Source: Mucilaginibacter corticis
GTDB taxonomy: Bacteria > Bacteroidota > Bacteroidia > Sphingobacteriales > Sphingobacteriaceae
Assembly: GCF_007558865.1 (NCBI RefSeq)
Contig: NZ_VLPK01000001.1
Location: 930,001 to 994,000 of the forward strand
Length of the DNA: 64,000 nt
Reading direction: 5' to 3'
Shown: one piece after another, positions 26,518 through 36,399 of the stretch
Numbering within the stretch: position 1 is the first letter of the stretch
Layout of the letters: each line of letters starts with the position of its first letter
Notes under the pieces: generated by a model
What the model was told of the DNA's origin: nothing
Databases searched by the model: none
What the model saw: only the letters and a program-made list of their open reading frames with translations
Translations under genes and position numbers: made by a program

Positions 26518-27555
26518 ATGGTGTTTAGGCGCATAAAAATTGTTCCGCTTGTTGAGGTGCTATTGCACATTCTCTTCTGGACATTTATTACCCTGCTGCC
26601 TATCTTAACCAGGCCGCCTGCATCGGGCTTCCGCATGCTGCTTTCACCATGGCACCTGGTGTTTATCAATTCTTTGTTTGCCGCGCATTTTTACCTGAAT
26701 ACATTTCTACTTATTCCGGAATTTTTAAATAAGCATAACCGGCCGTTTTTGTATTGCCTTTTATTAGCCCTATCACTTATCGCCATTGATTTTTGCATTG
26801 TACACGCGCAGCCACCAATGGGTATGTTTAATCGTCTGCACCGTTTTGGGCCGCCGCCGCTAATGGCACATTTTAATTTGCTGCCCATGGCTGCCATTAC
26901 AGCCGCAAGCTTTGCTTACCGTTACCTGGCCGACAGAGCCCGGCTGATCAATAACAACCGCGACATTACCAATTCGGCATTGGTATCAGAGCTGGCCTTT
27001 CTTCGCTCGCAGATCAGTCCGCATTTTATTTTTAATGTGATCAACGGCGTGGTAGCCTTATCCCGATTGAACCCGCCTGCTGTTGAGCCTACGCTGATGC
27101 AGCTATCACAACTGTTGCGTTATATGCTTTATATCACCGACGAGGAAAAAGTAACCATGGGGCAAAAGTCTGATTACATGGGCAGCTATATCGATCTGCA
27201 AAAAATGAGGTTTGATGATCAGATCATAGTCGATTTTATATTTGACATTACACATCCCGAAAAAACGATCGAGCCGATGCTATTGGTTCCCTTCCTGGAA
27301 AATGCCTTTAAATACGCCGGCAGCATTGATTCAAAGCCATATATAAAGGGCTATTTAAAAGTAGATCATCGTATGGTCAACTTCAGCGTCTCCAACAATT
27401 ATGATCCTGCACACACACATACCGACGAGCACCATGGCATTGGCTTAAACAATGTTAAACGCCGGCTTGACCTTCTATATCCGGGCAAACACAGCCTTGA
27501 AATAAAACAGGACCAAAATAACTATACCGTTAACCTTCAAATACAATTTAAATAA
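26518..27555 (+). CDS. Sensor histidine kinase, LytS/YehU type
   Basis: The 345-residue inner-membrane kinase has four membrane helices in its first 140 residues, without a recognised sensor domain, then the His_kinase region (PF06580). The phosphorylated histidine is His169 in QISPHFIFNVINGV, and the ATP-lid region has PFLENAFKYAG and HHGIGLNNVKRRLDLLY. This family pairs with LytTR response regulators; here the ATG of the regulator overlaps the kinase stop (TAATG). The ligand is unknown. Next downstream is a TonB receptor unit which the pair may control. Confidence 0.92.
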   Translation: MVFRRIKIVPLVEVLLHILFWTFITLLPILTRPPASGFRMLLSPWHLVFINSLFAAHFYLNTFLLIPEFLNKHNRPFLYCLLLALSLIAIDFCIVHAQPPMGMFNRLHRFGPPPLMAHFNLLPMAAITAASFAYRYLADRARLINNNRDITNSALVSELAFLRSQISPHFIFNVINGVVALSRLNPPAVEPTLMQLSQLLRYMLYITDEEKVTMGQKSDYMGSYIDLQKMRFDDQIIVDFIFDITHPEKTIEPMLLVPFLENAFKYAGSIDSKPYIKGYLKVDHRMVNFSVSNNYDPAHTHTDEHHGIGLNNVKRRLDLLYPGKHSLEIKQDQNNYTVNLQIQFK

Positions 27556-28271
27556 TGATGCAATGCCTGCTTGTTGACGACGAACCACTAGCGCTACAGT
27601 TAATGGAAGATAATTTAAAGGATGTTAGCTACATTAAAATTATAGGCAAATGCCGAACAGCAGCCGACGCCCTCACCATTATGCAGCATGAACAGGTTGA
27701 TCTTTTGTTTTGCGATATACATATGCCCGGACTTAACGGGCTGCAACTGGTAAAAAGCCTGATTAGCAAGCCGCTTGTAGTATTTGTTACCGCCTATGAA
27801 AAATTTGCCATAAACGGTTTTGAGCTTGAAGTGCTTGACTACTTGGTGAAACCCGTGCCGCAGGAACGCCTTTTAAAAGCCTGCCAAAAGGCCTATCAGT
27901 TTTTCGAGCTTAAAAATACCACAGCTGTAATACCGCCAAGCCTGTCAAAAGCTTATTTCTTCGTATCGTCCGATTATATGCTGGTTAAGGTTAATTTTAA
28001 CGATATCCAATATATACAAGGGCTTAAGGACTATGTAAAGATAGTTTTGAACAATAATCAAAAACCCATACTGTCAAGAACCAGCCTTAAAGCGATAGAA
28101 AAACAATTGCCGCCAAGCCTTTTTTACCGCATCCATAAGTCATACCTGATAAATGTCGATTATATATCGCACATCAGGCGCGGAAAAGTGGTAGGCGTAA
28201 ATGTTGAACTGCCGCTAAGCGATAACTACAGGTTAACCATCAATAAAATGATAGGCCGCGAGTTAGAGTAG
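27555..28271 (+). CDS. Response regulator with LytTR DNA-binding domain
   Basis: The 238-residue protein has a receiver domain (about 1-120) with the acidic pocket Asp8-Asp9, the phosphorylated Asp54 in FCDIHMPG, and Lys99 in YLVKP. A LytTR domain follows from about residue 140, with the typical DIQYIQGLKDYVKI, SLKAIEKQLPPSLFYRIHKSYLIN and the final RGKVVGVNVELPLSDNY. It binds DNA as a transcription factor, probably phosphorylated by the adjoining kinase, with which its start overlaps by one base. Confidence 0.95.
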   Translation: MMQCLLVDDEPLALQLMEDNLKDVSYIKIIGKCRTAADALTIMQHEQVDLLFCDIHMPGLNGLQLVKSLISKPLVVFVTAYEKFAINGFELEVLDYLVKPVPQERLLKACQKAYQFFELKNTTAVIPPSLSKAYFFVSSDYMLVKVNFNDIQYIQGLKDYVKIVLNNNQKPILSRTSLKAIEKQLPPSLFYRIHKSYLINVDYISHIRRGKVVGVNVELPLSDNYRLTINKMIGRELE

Positions 28272-28374
28272 CTACAAATTAGGGCGCTTCGTCTGCATTC
28301 TGGTCGCTTTTATCTCATTTATTTTCTTTAGCAGCCGCCGTGGTGCAACTTCGGCCAAATAGCTATAGATAAGA

Positions 28375-31131
28375 ATGAGAAAATTGTTACTTGCAATTGT
28401 ATTTACGGGATTAGCAACCGGGTTATTTGCACAGCAAACCCAAAAAACATTAAAGAAAATATACATCACCAAGTTCTTCACCTGTTCGCTTGATCAGTTG
28501 ATGGATACCCTATCCACAGACTATCATTTAAAGATAGTTTTTGAGCGCGACTCGATCCGCAAATATGACGTGGTGGATCATTTTTTAAATGAGCCATTAA
28601 AAAATGTACTTGACCAGGTTTGCCGGAGCAACAGCCTGCACTACTGGATCGAAGCAGACGGTACCATCTATATTTTACAAAACACCGACGACCTTGACCG
28701 GTTAAAGAAACTTAATACGCTCAATACAATAGCCAAAGCATCAAATTTAAAGCGGGTGGCGCCGCCAAGCGGGCCACCCAAACATTTCAGTTTTTCCATC
28801 AGCGGGAAAGTGGTCGACCAAACCACGGGCGAAACGTTACCGTCTGCAACGGTACGGATTCTAAACAGTTCGCTTTCTGTATCTACCCGGTCGGACGGAT
28901 TATTTGTATTTTTCGATGTACCCTCAGATACCTGCGTAGTCGAAACCAGCTATTCTGGCTACCAAACAGACCGTTTCAGGTTAACTGCTGACATGATCAA
29001 AAAACCTATCACTGTAGAGTTATTCCCGTCGCTAAACACACTTAATGAAATTACCATCCTTGGTAAAAAAAGCGGGGTAATGAATACCGATGTGAAAAAA
29101 GTAGGCGTATTGCAGTTAACCCCGGCCAGTTTGGATAAACTACCTACCATGGGCGAAAAAGACGTGCTTAAAGCTTTCCAACTGATGCCGGGTGTAAGCG
29201 GCACCAATGAATCATCGTCCGGGGCCTATGTACGCGGCGGTACTCCCGACCAAAACCTGGTTGTTTTTGATGGTTTTACTGTTTACCAGGTTGACCACTT
29301 ATACGGCTTTTTTAGCGCCTTCAATGCCAATGCCGTAAAGGATGTACAACTTTACAAGGGTGGTTTCTCTGCAAAATATGGCGGCCGCTTATCCAGCGTA
29401 ACCGAGATCACCGGCAAGGACGGTAACAGCAAAGACGCTACTTTTGGTGTGGACTTGAGCTTGCTAAGCTTAAACCTATATGCAGAAACCCCGGTTACTG
29501 ATAAATCGTCATTGCTGGTAGCCTTTCGACGCTCATACCAGGGGCCATTGTATGATAAGATCTTTAAACAATTTAACGCGACCACCATACCGGGTGGCGG
29601 CGGCGGAGGTGGTGGTGGATTTGGCGGCGGCGGCGGACGCGGCGGCTTTGGCCAGCAGGTAACCCCGGCATCGCACTTTTATGATGCTGACTTACGCTAT
29701 ACCTATAAGCTGAATACAGACAACACACTTGCTCTAAGTTTTTATACCGGCACCGATAAAACTGATAATAGCAGGGACCTGCCTTCTTTCAGCTCGACCG
29801 TGGTGAGTGATAAGATCACCGATTATACCAAATACGGTAATTTAAGCAGCAGCCTTAAATGGTCTTCATCATGGAGTAAAAACGTGCACTCAAACACTTA
29901 CCTTACTTATTCATCTTACTTTAATGACCGCAACCGGGGCAACTCGGGCGTTAATGAAACCGATGGCGTTGATGTGGCTTTCAACAACGGAACGGTAGAA
30001 AACAATAACCTGAAAGACTTAGGCTTCAAATCTGACTGGGAGTGGCAAATAAGTAACTCTTTCAAATTGTTGTATGGCGGTTTTGGCTCGCACCAGGAAA
30101 CCAATTACACCTACACCCAAAATGATACCAGCAAGCTGATTGACTCGCACAACAAAACATTTTTAGGCGGAGGTTATGCCGAGCTTGAAATTGACCCTAC
30201 CAGTAAGCTACACTTACAGCCGGGCATCCGCGACACATGGTTTCAGCCTACAAGCAAAGCTTATTATGAGCCCCGCTTCTCTGCCAGTTACACGTTAAGC
30301 GATCATTATACCTTAAAATTTGCCACGGGCCAGTTCTATCAATTCATCAACCAGGTTACCCGCGAGGATGTATTGAACGGTAACCGTAATTTTTGGGTGA
30401 TATCGGACGGTAATACCATACCTGTAGGCATGGCCCGGCATTATATGGGCGGTATCAGTTATGAAAACAAATTGTTTTTGGTTGATGTGGAAGGTTATTA
30501 TAAAACCCTGTCGGGCCTTACGCAATATACTGTTAAACAAGAGGGTTTCGGCCCGGGCAGTGCCAGCGCTACCATTGAGCAATCGTTTTATACGTGCAAT
30601 GGTACTGCTAAAGGTGTAGAAGTACTCATCCAGAAAAAGATGGGATTGTACACCGGCTGGTTAAGTTACACTTTGGCTAACGCGCAAAACCGGTTCGCGG
30701 TTTACGGGCCAAATTATTACCCGGCCGATCAGGATGTAACGCATGAGTTTAAATCCATTAACATGTACCATTATAACCGGTGGAACTTTGCCGCGGTATT
30801 TATTTTCAGTACCGGCCATCCGTATACAGTGCCTCTATCAAGCTACACCATTACATCTGCAGATGGCAATAATACTACGGCATTTAACGTAGGCGCCAAG
30901 AATGTTGAGCGCCTGCCTGATTACCACCGGCTTGACCTTTCTGCCACTTATGATCTGCTTAAAATAAACGGCAACAAAGTGGGTAGTATAGGCTTATCGC
31001 TATTTAACGTATACAATCATAAAAACATTTGGTACCGCGAGTACCAGTTACAAAACAACCAGTTAATTACTACAGACGTTACTTACCTGGGCTTTACACC
31101 AAACCTGACACTTAGCTTAAGATGGAAATAA
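28375..31131 (+). CDS. TonB-dependent receptor with STN and carboxypeptidase-like N-terminal domains
   Basis: The 918-residue outer-membrane protein has a signal peptide ending LFAQ, a secretin/TonB short N-terminal-like domain at about residues 25-100 (FTCSLDQLMDTLS, ending IYIL), a carboxypeptidase-regulatory-like beta domain at about 135-215 (GKVVDQTTGETLPSATV), a plug with AYVRGGTPDQNLVVFDG and KYGGRLSSVTEI, and a C-terminal barrel ending in TLSLRWK. In the first third of the barrel lies a glycine-rich insert of about 20 residues around 29595-29655. STN domains often go with anti-sigma signalling, but no sigma/anti-sigma genes are adjacent; the LytSR pair upstream is the likely regulator. 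Its stop overlaps the DUF4249 start by 10 bases. Confidence 0.92.
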   Translation: MRKLLLAIVFTGLATGLFAQQTQKTLKKIYITKFFTCSLDQLMDTLSTDYHLKIVFERDSIRKYDVVDHFLNEPLKNVLDQVCRSNSLHYWIEADGTIYILQNTDDLDRLKKLNTLNTIAKASNLKRVAPPSGPPKHFSFSISGKVVDQTTGETLPSATVRILNSSLSVSTRSDGLFVFFDVPSDTCVVETSYSGYQTDRFRLTADMIKKPITVELFPSLNTLNEITILGKKSGVMNTDVKKVGVLQLTPASLDKLPTMGEKDVLKAFQLMPGVSGTNESSSGAYVRGGTPDQNLVVFDGFTVYQVDHLYGFFSAFNANAVKDVQLYKGGFSAKYGGRLSSVTEITGKDGNSKDATFGVDLSLLSLNLYAETPVTDKSSLLVAFRRSYQGPLYDKIFKQFNATTIPGGGGGGGGGFGGGGGRGGFGQQVTPASHFYDADLRYTYKLNTDNTLALSFYTGTDKTDNSRDLPSFSSTVVSDKITDYTKYGNLSSSLKWSSSWSKNVHSNTYLTYSSYFNDRNRGNSGVNETDGVDVAFNNGTVENNNLKDLGFKSDWEWQISNSFKLLYGGFGSHQETNYTYTQNDTSKLIDSHNKTFLGGGYAELEIDPTSKLHLQPGIRDTWFQPTSKAYYEPRFSASYTLSDHYTLKFATGQFYQFINQVTREDVLNGNRNFWVISDGNTIPVGMARHYMGGISYENKLFLVDVEGYYKTLSGLTQYTVKQEGFGPGSASATIEQSFYTCNGTAKGVEVLIQKKMGLYTGWLSYTLANAQNRFAVYGPNYYPADQDVTHEFKSINMYHYNRWNFAAVFIFSTGHPYTVPLSSYTITSADGNNTTAFNVGAKNVERLPDYHRLDLSATYDLLKINGNKVGSIGLSLFNVYNHKNIWYREYQLQNNQLITTDVTYLGFTPNLTLSLRWK

Positions 31132-31922
31132 GAAAATACCTGCCTGCAATTATTTTACCGGTATTTATAGCCATAGCTATGCTTACCGCCTGCACGAAAG
31201 AAAATACCGATAATAAAACAACCAGCCTGCCGGTCATCCAGTCATACCTGGTACCGGGGCAACCTATTTCTGTAAAGCTATCTACGCAGAAGGCTTTAAC
31301 AGATACCGCTACTTATGGTTCACCCATCACCGGGATAAGCCTTTACCTGTCAGATGGTTCACAAAAAGTACAATTAACAGAATCGACTCCGGGCACTTAT
31401 ACCTACGCCGATCAATCATTTTTGGTTACGGGTAAAACATACAGCCTGCAGTTTACTTACCAGGGTAATGCGGTATCGGCAAGTACGGTAATGCCTGCAA
31501 AGCCGGTAAATTTTAGTTCGCAATATACCGGCGTAACAGTAACAACCGGGGGTGGCCCGGGCGCTGCAAGTACTGTTTTAAATACTTTTGCATGGTCAAA
31601 CCCCGACTCATTAAATCATGTTCTGGTATTTAAAGCTATAAATGCTACGTACGCTATTAACAGTTTTGGTGGTACGCGACCGGCAAACTCGCAAACAAAT
31701 ACCAACCGGGGATCCACATACAACGTCACGGAAAACAGCTTTTCTTACAGAGGAACTTACCAGATCATTTTGTTTAGCGTAAATCAGGAGTACATTAACT
31801 TATTAAACAACAACGCCAGGACATCATCGCAGAACCTTACCCAGATACCTACCAACATAGTAAACGGGTTTGGCATTTTTACAGCTATGCAAGCCGATAC
31901 ACTGGCCTTTACTGTTTATTGA
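31122..31922 (+). CDS. DUF4249-like surface lipoprotein, partner of the TonB receptor
   Basis: The 266-residue protein has a lipoprotein signal ending MLTAC, so it is lipid-anchored, probably at the outer membrane. The mature part is beta-rich, with LPVIQSYLVPGQPISVKLS, GISLYLSDG, GKTYSLQFTYQGNAVSASTVMP, the usual order in DUF4249, whose members are encoded right after TonB receptors of this type. DUF4249 function is not known; a ligand-capturing role with the receptor is likely from context. It overlaps the receptor gene by 10 bases. Its stop is 2 bases from the opposing FG-GAP gene's stop. Confidence 0.8.
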   Translation: MEIRKYLPAIILPVFIAIAMLTACTKENTDNKTTSLPVIQSYLVPGQPISVKLSTQKALTDTATYGSPITGISLYLSDGSQKVQLTESTPGTYTYADQSFLVTGKTYSLQFTYQGNAVSASTVMPAKPVNFSSQYTGVTVTTGGGPGAASTVLNTFAWSNPDSLNHVLVFKAINATYAINSFGGTRPANSQTNTNRGSTYNVTENSFSYRGTYQIILFSVNQEYINLLNNNARTSSQNLTQIPTNIVNGFGIFTAMQADTLAFTVY

Positions 31923-31924
31923 TA

Positions 31925-33202
31925 TTATTTATGCCGCCACAACATCAGGGGGTTAGGGTCATGAAAAAAACCATGCAGCGAGGTTATAATACTTGGCAAT
32001 TTGTCTTTGCCAATTAATCCTACTTTTGAGTTGAAGCCTCCTGCTGCATAATCCGGGTATTGGGTTAATATCTGCTGACGCCAGTTTAAGCCTTTACCAT
32101 CTATGTTATAAAAAATGCCTAACTGTTGTTTGGTTGCGCTGCCGTCCTTCCTGTCTTTGCTTTGGTCTTGTTGGGCATAATTCACATCAAGGTGCCCATC
32201 CCCATCAATGTCGGCCAGTTTAATGGATGAGGCATGCACCCACGCTACAGAAGCGTTGATGACGTGCTTGATCCAGTTTCCGCTACGCGGATCAGCGGGG
32301 GCCTCATACCAAACCAACCCATCACCTATCTGGCGGTTATTATCGCCCTCGCCGGGGCCTTCGCCCTGGCTGGCGCAAACCAGGTCAATTTTACCATCTC
32401 CGTTAATATCACCTGCGGTAAAAGCCATGGTGGTCATTTCAAAATTGCAAAGATCTCCGCCCGGATTAGAATCAATAACATGAGGAACCCATTTACCGGT
32501 TAACGGGTTACCGCCTTTATGCCCCGGGTTTTCAAACCAGGCCACCTTATTTGTTTCTCCGTCTATGTATAGTGCTATCACATCGCTGTAGCCATCTTTA
32601 TTGTTTAGTACATTGGCCGCAAAAGTTCCCTGGCCTTTTCTCCCAATATCAACAAAGGTCCATTTAGACGGATCAGCTCCCTGTATATAAACGCCTGTGG
32701 TGGTTATAATATCCGGTTTGCCGTCGTTGTTAAGGTCGGCGATACAAACCTCGTGCGAGAAACGTTTGTTGTCAACCACGAATAATTTCCATTTGGTAGT
32801 ATAAGGATCAAACCCCTGCCCTGACGGATTTTGCGCCCAGATCACCATATTGCTCCAGCCGCCAATAACGATATCGTTCCAACCGTCGTGGTCTATATCG
32901 GCTATTTGCGCGTCTTCAAAGCCTCCCGGATCACCCGGGCTAAATATGAGGTAAGGTTTCCAGCCTTCGCTGTAGCGGTACAGCTTAAACCCTTCTTTAT
33001 CCATACTGCCGATATCATTGTAAGGATCTTTTGAAAACTTACCCAGCACTTTAGGCTTGTGCGACCCAAATTGGGCGACACTATCAATCACGATACGTTG
33101 AAATGCCGGCATTTTTGCCTTTTTTTTATTTGCAGGCGATTGTGCCGCCGCTATTTTAACGCCACATATAAGCACCAACAGCCCTATCCATAATGCTTTC
33201 AT
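31925..33202 (-). CDS. Exported FG-GAP/VCBS-repeat protein
   Basis: The 425-residue protein has a signal peptide ending KIAAAQ and at least four calcium-binding blade motifs of the D-x-D-x-D-G type: DIDHDGWNDI, DLNNDGKPDI, DINGDGKIDL, DIDGDGHLDV. These are FG-GAP/VCBS repeats of a beta-propeller found in extracellular proteins that bind polysaccharide or host surfaces, with WFENPG and VWYEAP motifs also repeated between blades. No catalytic domain is visible, so it probably binds or stabilises rather than cleaves. It is transcribed away from the next hydrolase gene and shares an intergenic region with it. Confidence 0.82.
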   Translation of the reverse strand: MKALWIGLLVLICGVKIAAAQSPANKKKAKMPAFQRIVIDSVAQFGSHKPKVLGKFSKDPYNDIGSMDKEGFKLYRYSEGWKPYLIFSPGDPGGFEDAQIADIDHDGWNDIVIGGWSNMVIWAQNPSGQGFDPYTTKWKLFVVDNKRFSHEVCIADLNNDGKPDIITTTGVYIQGADPSKWTFVDIGRKGQGTFAANVLNNKDGYSDVIALYIDGETNKVAWFENPGHKGGNPLTGKWVPHVIDSNPGGDLCNFEMTTMAFTAGDINGDGKIDLVCASQGEGPGEGDNNRQIGDGLVWYEAPADPRSGNWIKHVINASVAWVHASSIKLADIDGDGHLDVNYAQQDQSKDRKDGSATKQQLGIFYNIDGKGLNWRQQILTQYPDYAAGGFNSKVGLIGKDKLPSIITSLHGFFHDPNPLMLWRHK

Positions 33203-33227
33203 TTAAAACCAGGTTATTTGTTTATAG

Positions 33228-33240
33228 GTTGATTATCAAC
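33228..33240. promoter_or_regulatory. Perfect dyad between the FG-GAP gene and the GH5-like gene
   Basis: GTTGAT-T-ATCAAC is a perfect 6-bp dyad in the divergent intergenic region (33203-33352). It could serve as an operator for either gene. Confidence 0.35.
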
Positions 33241-33352
33241 AATTATACTATTTATTTTTTCGAATCGGGCACCTAATAACTGGTCGTTTTTTATATGCCG
33301 CCTTTAATTATAAAATGTATTTTTATTGTTGACAATACCTGCGTTAACCTAT

Positions 33353-35545
33353 ATGAGAAAAATCACCTGCCTGTTTTTCTTTCTTTTATCATTTACGCTG
33401 ACCAAGGCACAGGTGCCGGATCAAAGCTGGTGGACATTTTCTTATCCTGTTAACCACGGATCAGACAGCAGCTTGCTTGATCTGCGGTACTTGAATGAGC
33501 GGTTTGCAGGCGAACATGGCTTTATCCGCTTAAGCAAGGATGGAAATTCGTTTGCAAACGGGCAAAACCATGAGGTCAGATTTTGGGCCTGTAATGGTGG
33601 CAGCCTGGCCAGTGGGTTTGATGATAAGAAACTGGATAGCCTGGCGCGTTTTCTGGCTAAAATGGGGGTTAACCTGATACGGTATCATGGCGCTATTAAT
33701 CCCAAAGGCAAAAACACAAAAATTACCGATGTAGACACCACCGAAGCCCGTAACATTTGGCGCTGCGTTGCCGCGATGAAAAAACAGGGGATTTATACCG
33801 TAATATCGCCCTACTGGGCAAGTAACGGGCATATGGGTGGCTGGATCCCAAAAGAATGGGGGATTGATGGGTATAGCGGCGAAACTGATATGTGGGGAGT
33901 CATTTTTTTCAATGACAAATTAAAGAATGCCTATAAAGCCTGGGTAAAATACCTGTACACCATACCTAATCCATATACCGGTGTCGCGTTAAAAGATGAG
34001 TCGGCGGTGGCGGTTATACAGGTGGAGAATGAAGATTCTGATCTGTTCTGGACCATGAGCGCCATAAAACCCGAACTGGCAAAAATGATTGGCGCACAAT
34101 ACTCCCGATGGCTTAAAAACAAGTACGGTACAACCAAAGTCATTAAAGACACCATGGCGCTTTTGCCCATGTATGAGCTTACTTTACCACCCGGCCGCGC
34201 TAACCAACAACAGGTTGATGACCAGGTAGCTTTTTTTGCGGATGCACAACGGTCTTTTTATGATGACATGGTGCATTATTACCGTGATATATTAGGCTGT
34301 AAACAGTTGATTAACGGCAGCAACTGGCGTACCGCGTCGCAAAGCCGATTGCTTGACCTTGAACGCTGGACGAACAGCGGGGCAGATGTTATTGCGGTAA
34401 ACAAATATTTCGATCCACAACATAAAGGGCCTAATGACGGCTGGCGGGTAGATCCCGGTGATTTCTACGGAGCACCATCGGCGCTGAAGAATCCGGCAGA
34501 TCTGCCAACAAACCTTAAACACGTTGATGGTCACCCAATGATGGTTACCGAAAGCGGCTGGAATCTGCCCAACAAATATCAAACTGAAGGGCCTTTATTG
34601 GTTGCCGCGTACGGCGGGCTAACCGGGCTTAACACTTTCTTTTGGTTTACGCCTACAGCTGTGAATTATGCCCAGCTACCCTACTTTACCTTTTTGAATA
34701 TACAGGGTCAGCATCCCATGAATAGATGGACGACCTCAACACCCGGCGAAATGGGTATGTTCCCGGCAAACGCGTTGATACAGCGGCTTGGCTACGTACA
34801 GGAAGGCCATGCGGTAGCCGAGGAGCGGACCATGAGCAGTATGCTTAGCAGATCTATCCCCCCAATTTTTGAAGAGCAGCCTTTTGACCCCAACCGCGAT
34901 TTTGTTCAACGCAACAATAATGACGAACGTAAACTATCGGCCCTTACTTTTTTAACAGGTAAGGTGTCCACCACATATCGCGCTAAAAAAGACACGGTTA
35001 AATTATTGGCTGATCTGCAGGCATTGATAGATACGAAAAACTCCAAAATAAGATCCGTGACAGGCCAGCAGTTACTGAATTACCGCGATGGCCTTTTTAC
35101 ATTAAATACGCCGAAGGCTAAAGCTGTTACCGGGTTTTTAAATACTCAAAAGGCATTTAAACTGAGTGAAGTAACAATCAAATCTGATAACGATTACGCA
35201 ACCATTGAATTAGTGAGCATGGATGGCTTGAATCTTGACCGATCAAAGAAAATATTATTGCAGGTAGGCACCGTGTTCAGGCCTACCGGTTGGAAAGAAG
35301 AACCGGCGACTATTACGGATGATCACAAACAACTTACAGGCTTTAAAATATTAAATACCGGCACAATGCCGTGGCTGGGTATGCCAGCCAAAGGTAGTAT
35401 CAGCCTTAAAAACAAAGCGATCAAAAAAGCAATACAGTTGGATGTAGCAGGTTACGCCATAAAGCAATTAAACATAACGCATACAACGGACGGTATATCC
35501 TTACAGCTGCCGACTGATACCTATTACATCTTATTGGAAAATTGA
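33353..35545 (+). CDS. Exported glycoside hydrolase, GH5-like TIM barrel
   Basis: This protein of about 730 residues has a signal peptide (MRKITCLFFFLLSFTLTKAQ) and a barrel of clan GH-A type: NLIRYHGA after strand 2, the acid/base Glu in VIQVENEDSD, and the nucleophile Glu in MMVTESGWNLP. A beta-domain of about 200 residues follows at the C-terminus. The substrate may be a beta-mannan, beta-glucan or beta-galactan; the subfamily cannot be chosen. I set the start at the ATG at 33353, which begins the signal peptide; an in-frame TTG at 33326 would add nine residues ahead of it. Confidence 0.75.
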   Translation: MRKITCLFFFLLSFTLTKAQVPDQSWWTFSYPVNHGSDSSLLDLRYLNERFAGEHGFIRLSKDGNSFANGQNHEVRFWACNGGSLASGFDDKKLDSLARFLAKMGVNLIRYHGAINPKGKNTKITDVDTTEARNIWRCVAAMKKQGIYTVISPYWASNGHMGGWIPKEWGIDGYSGETDMWGVIFFNDKLKNAYKAWVKYLYTIPNPYTGVALKDESAVAVIQVENEDSDLFWTMSAIKPELAKMIGAQYSRWLKNKYGTTKVIKDTMALLPMYELTLPPGRANQQQVDDQVAFFADAQRSFYDDMVHYYRDILGCKQLINGSNWRTASQSRLLDLERWTNSGADVIAVNKYFDPQHKGPNDGWRVDPGDFYGAPSALKNPADLPTNLKHVDGHPMMVTESGWNLPNKYQTEGPLLVAAYGGLTGLNTFFWFTPTAVNYAQLPYFTFLNIQGQHPMNRWTTSTPGEMGMFPANALIQRLGYVQEGHAVAEERTMSSMLSRSIPPIFEEQPFDPNRDFVQRNNNDERKLSALTFLTGKVSTTYRAKKDTVKLLADLQALIDTKNSKIRSVTGQQLLNYRDGLFTLNTPKAKAVTGFLNTQKAFKLSEVTIKSDNDYATIELVSMDGLNLDRSKKILLQVGTVFRPTGWKEEPATITDDHKQLTGFKILNTGTMPWLGMPAKGSISLKNKAIKKAIQLDVAGYAIKQLNITHTTDGISLQLPTDTYYILLEN

Positions 35546-35761
35546 AAGCAACGCAATTCTTTCTCCAAGTATGCTAACAACCCCAGGACAATAATTTTTA
35601 GTACCCCCTGTGCCAGGATGCTATCCCCAGATAAAAAATCATTTATAACCAACTAAAAACGAAGACAATACGGTTATATTTTCTTGATCTGTTAAATTAT
35701 ACCCGGTGCTTGGCATACCAATTGTGAGTTGCCAGGTATCATTTACTTAATTTAAAATATC

Positions 35762-36343
35762 ATGAAAAAGTTTACTTTCCTTTTCCTGTTGGCGTTTTCT
35801 GCAATAGGATTTACCGCAAATGCCCAGATCCAGAGGGGCAATGTATTGGTTGGCGGCGACATTGCCGGCTTAAATTTCGGGCTAAATTCGCCAAATGTTT
35901 TTAACGTAAATATTTCGCCAAAAGCAGCCTGGTTTGTTGAAGACAATGTTGCACTGGGTGCTGCTGTAAACCTGGGCCTTCAAACCGCAAAAGGCCACGG
36001 TACCACTACTACTTATGGCGTTGACGCATTAGGGCGTTATTACACCGGTAATGACGTCAGCGTTTTAAAACACGGACGCTTTTTTGGCGAGGGAACCGTA
36101 GGTGTCGGCGGTGTTAATATCAGCGATGGTGGCGGCAATACTAACGGGCTTGACTTTAGCTTTGGCCCCGGTTTCGCTTATTTTATTACGCCAAATATTG
36201 GTTTAGAAACGTTATTAAAATATAATGGTGTTGTTGGCTTTGGCAGCCAGACCTATCAAAACAATTTGGGATTGACCTTTGGTTTCCAGATCTATCTGCC
36301 GGGTAAAAGCACCGCGAATAAGGTTAAAAGCGATATGAAATAA
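35762..36343 (+). CDS. Outer-membrane beta-barrel protein
   Basis: The 193-residue protein has a signal peptide ending TANAQ and an 8-stranded-barrel-like body rich in Gly, Asn and aromatic residues (GNVLVGGDIAGLNFGL, VGVGGVNISDG, FSFGPGFAYFITPNIGLE, LGLTFGFQIYL), as in the OmpW/PF13505 small barrels. No periplasmic OmpA domain follows. The function is unspecific. It is monocistronic and ends at the bidirectional terminator at 36359-36397. A 216-base stretch upstream holds no other gene; a promoter was not clearly recognised in it. Confidence 0.75.
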   Translation: MKKFTFLFLLAFSAIGFTANAQIQRGNVLVGGDIAGLNFGLNSPNVFNVNISPKAAWFVEDNVALGAAVNLGLQTAKGHGTTTTYGVDALGRYYTGNDVSVLKHGRFFGEGTVGVGGVNISDGGGNTNGLDFSFGPGFAYFITPNIGLETLLKYNGVVGFGSQTYQNNLGLTFGFQIYLPGKSTANKVKSDMK

Positions 36344-36358
36344 CGTCTTATCAGCATA

Positions 36359-36397
36359 ACAAAGAAAGCCGGTTAAAACTCAGCCAGCTTTCTTTGT
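36359..36397. terminator. Bidirectional terminator between the barrel gene and the GH25 gene
   Basis: Perfect 11-bp arms ACAAAGAAAGC (36359-36369) and GCTTTCTTTGT (36387-36397) lie between two converging genes. The arms end in A-rich and T-rich sequence on each side, but there is no long T-run, so it is a weaker terminator than those at 163 and 3223. Confidence 0.65.
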
Positions 36398-36399
36398 TA

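Noticed and set aside
29595..29655. Frameshift or assembly error in the receptor gene at the glycine-rich tract
   Set aside because: The reading frame is continuous on both sides, and the barrel pattern resumes normally after the tract.
31122..31922. SusD-like partner of the receptor
   Set aside because: It is too short, and lacks the helical TPR-type pattern of SusD; the beta-rich layout fits DUF4249.
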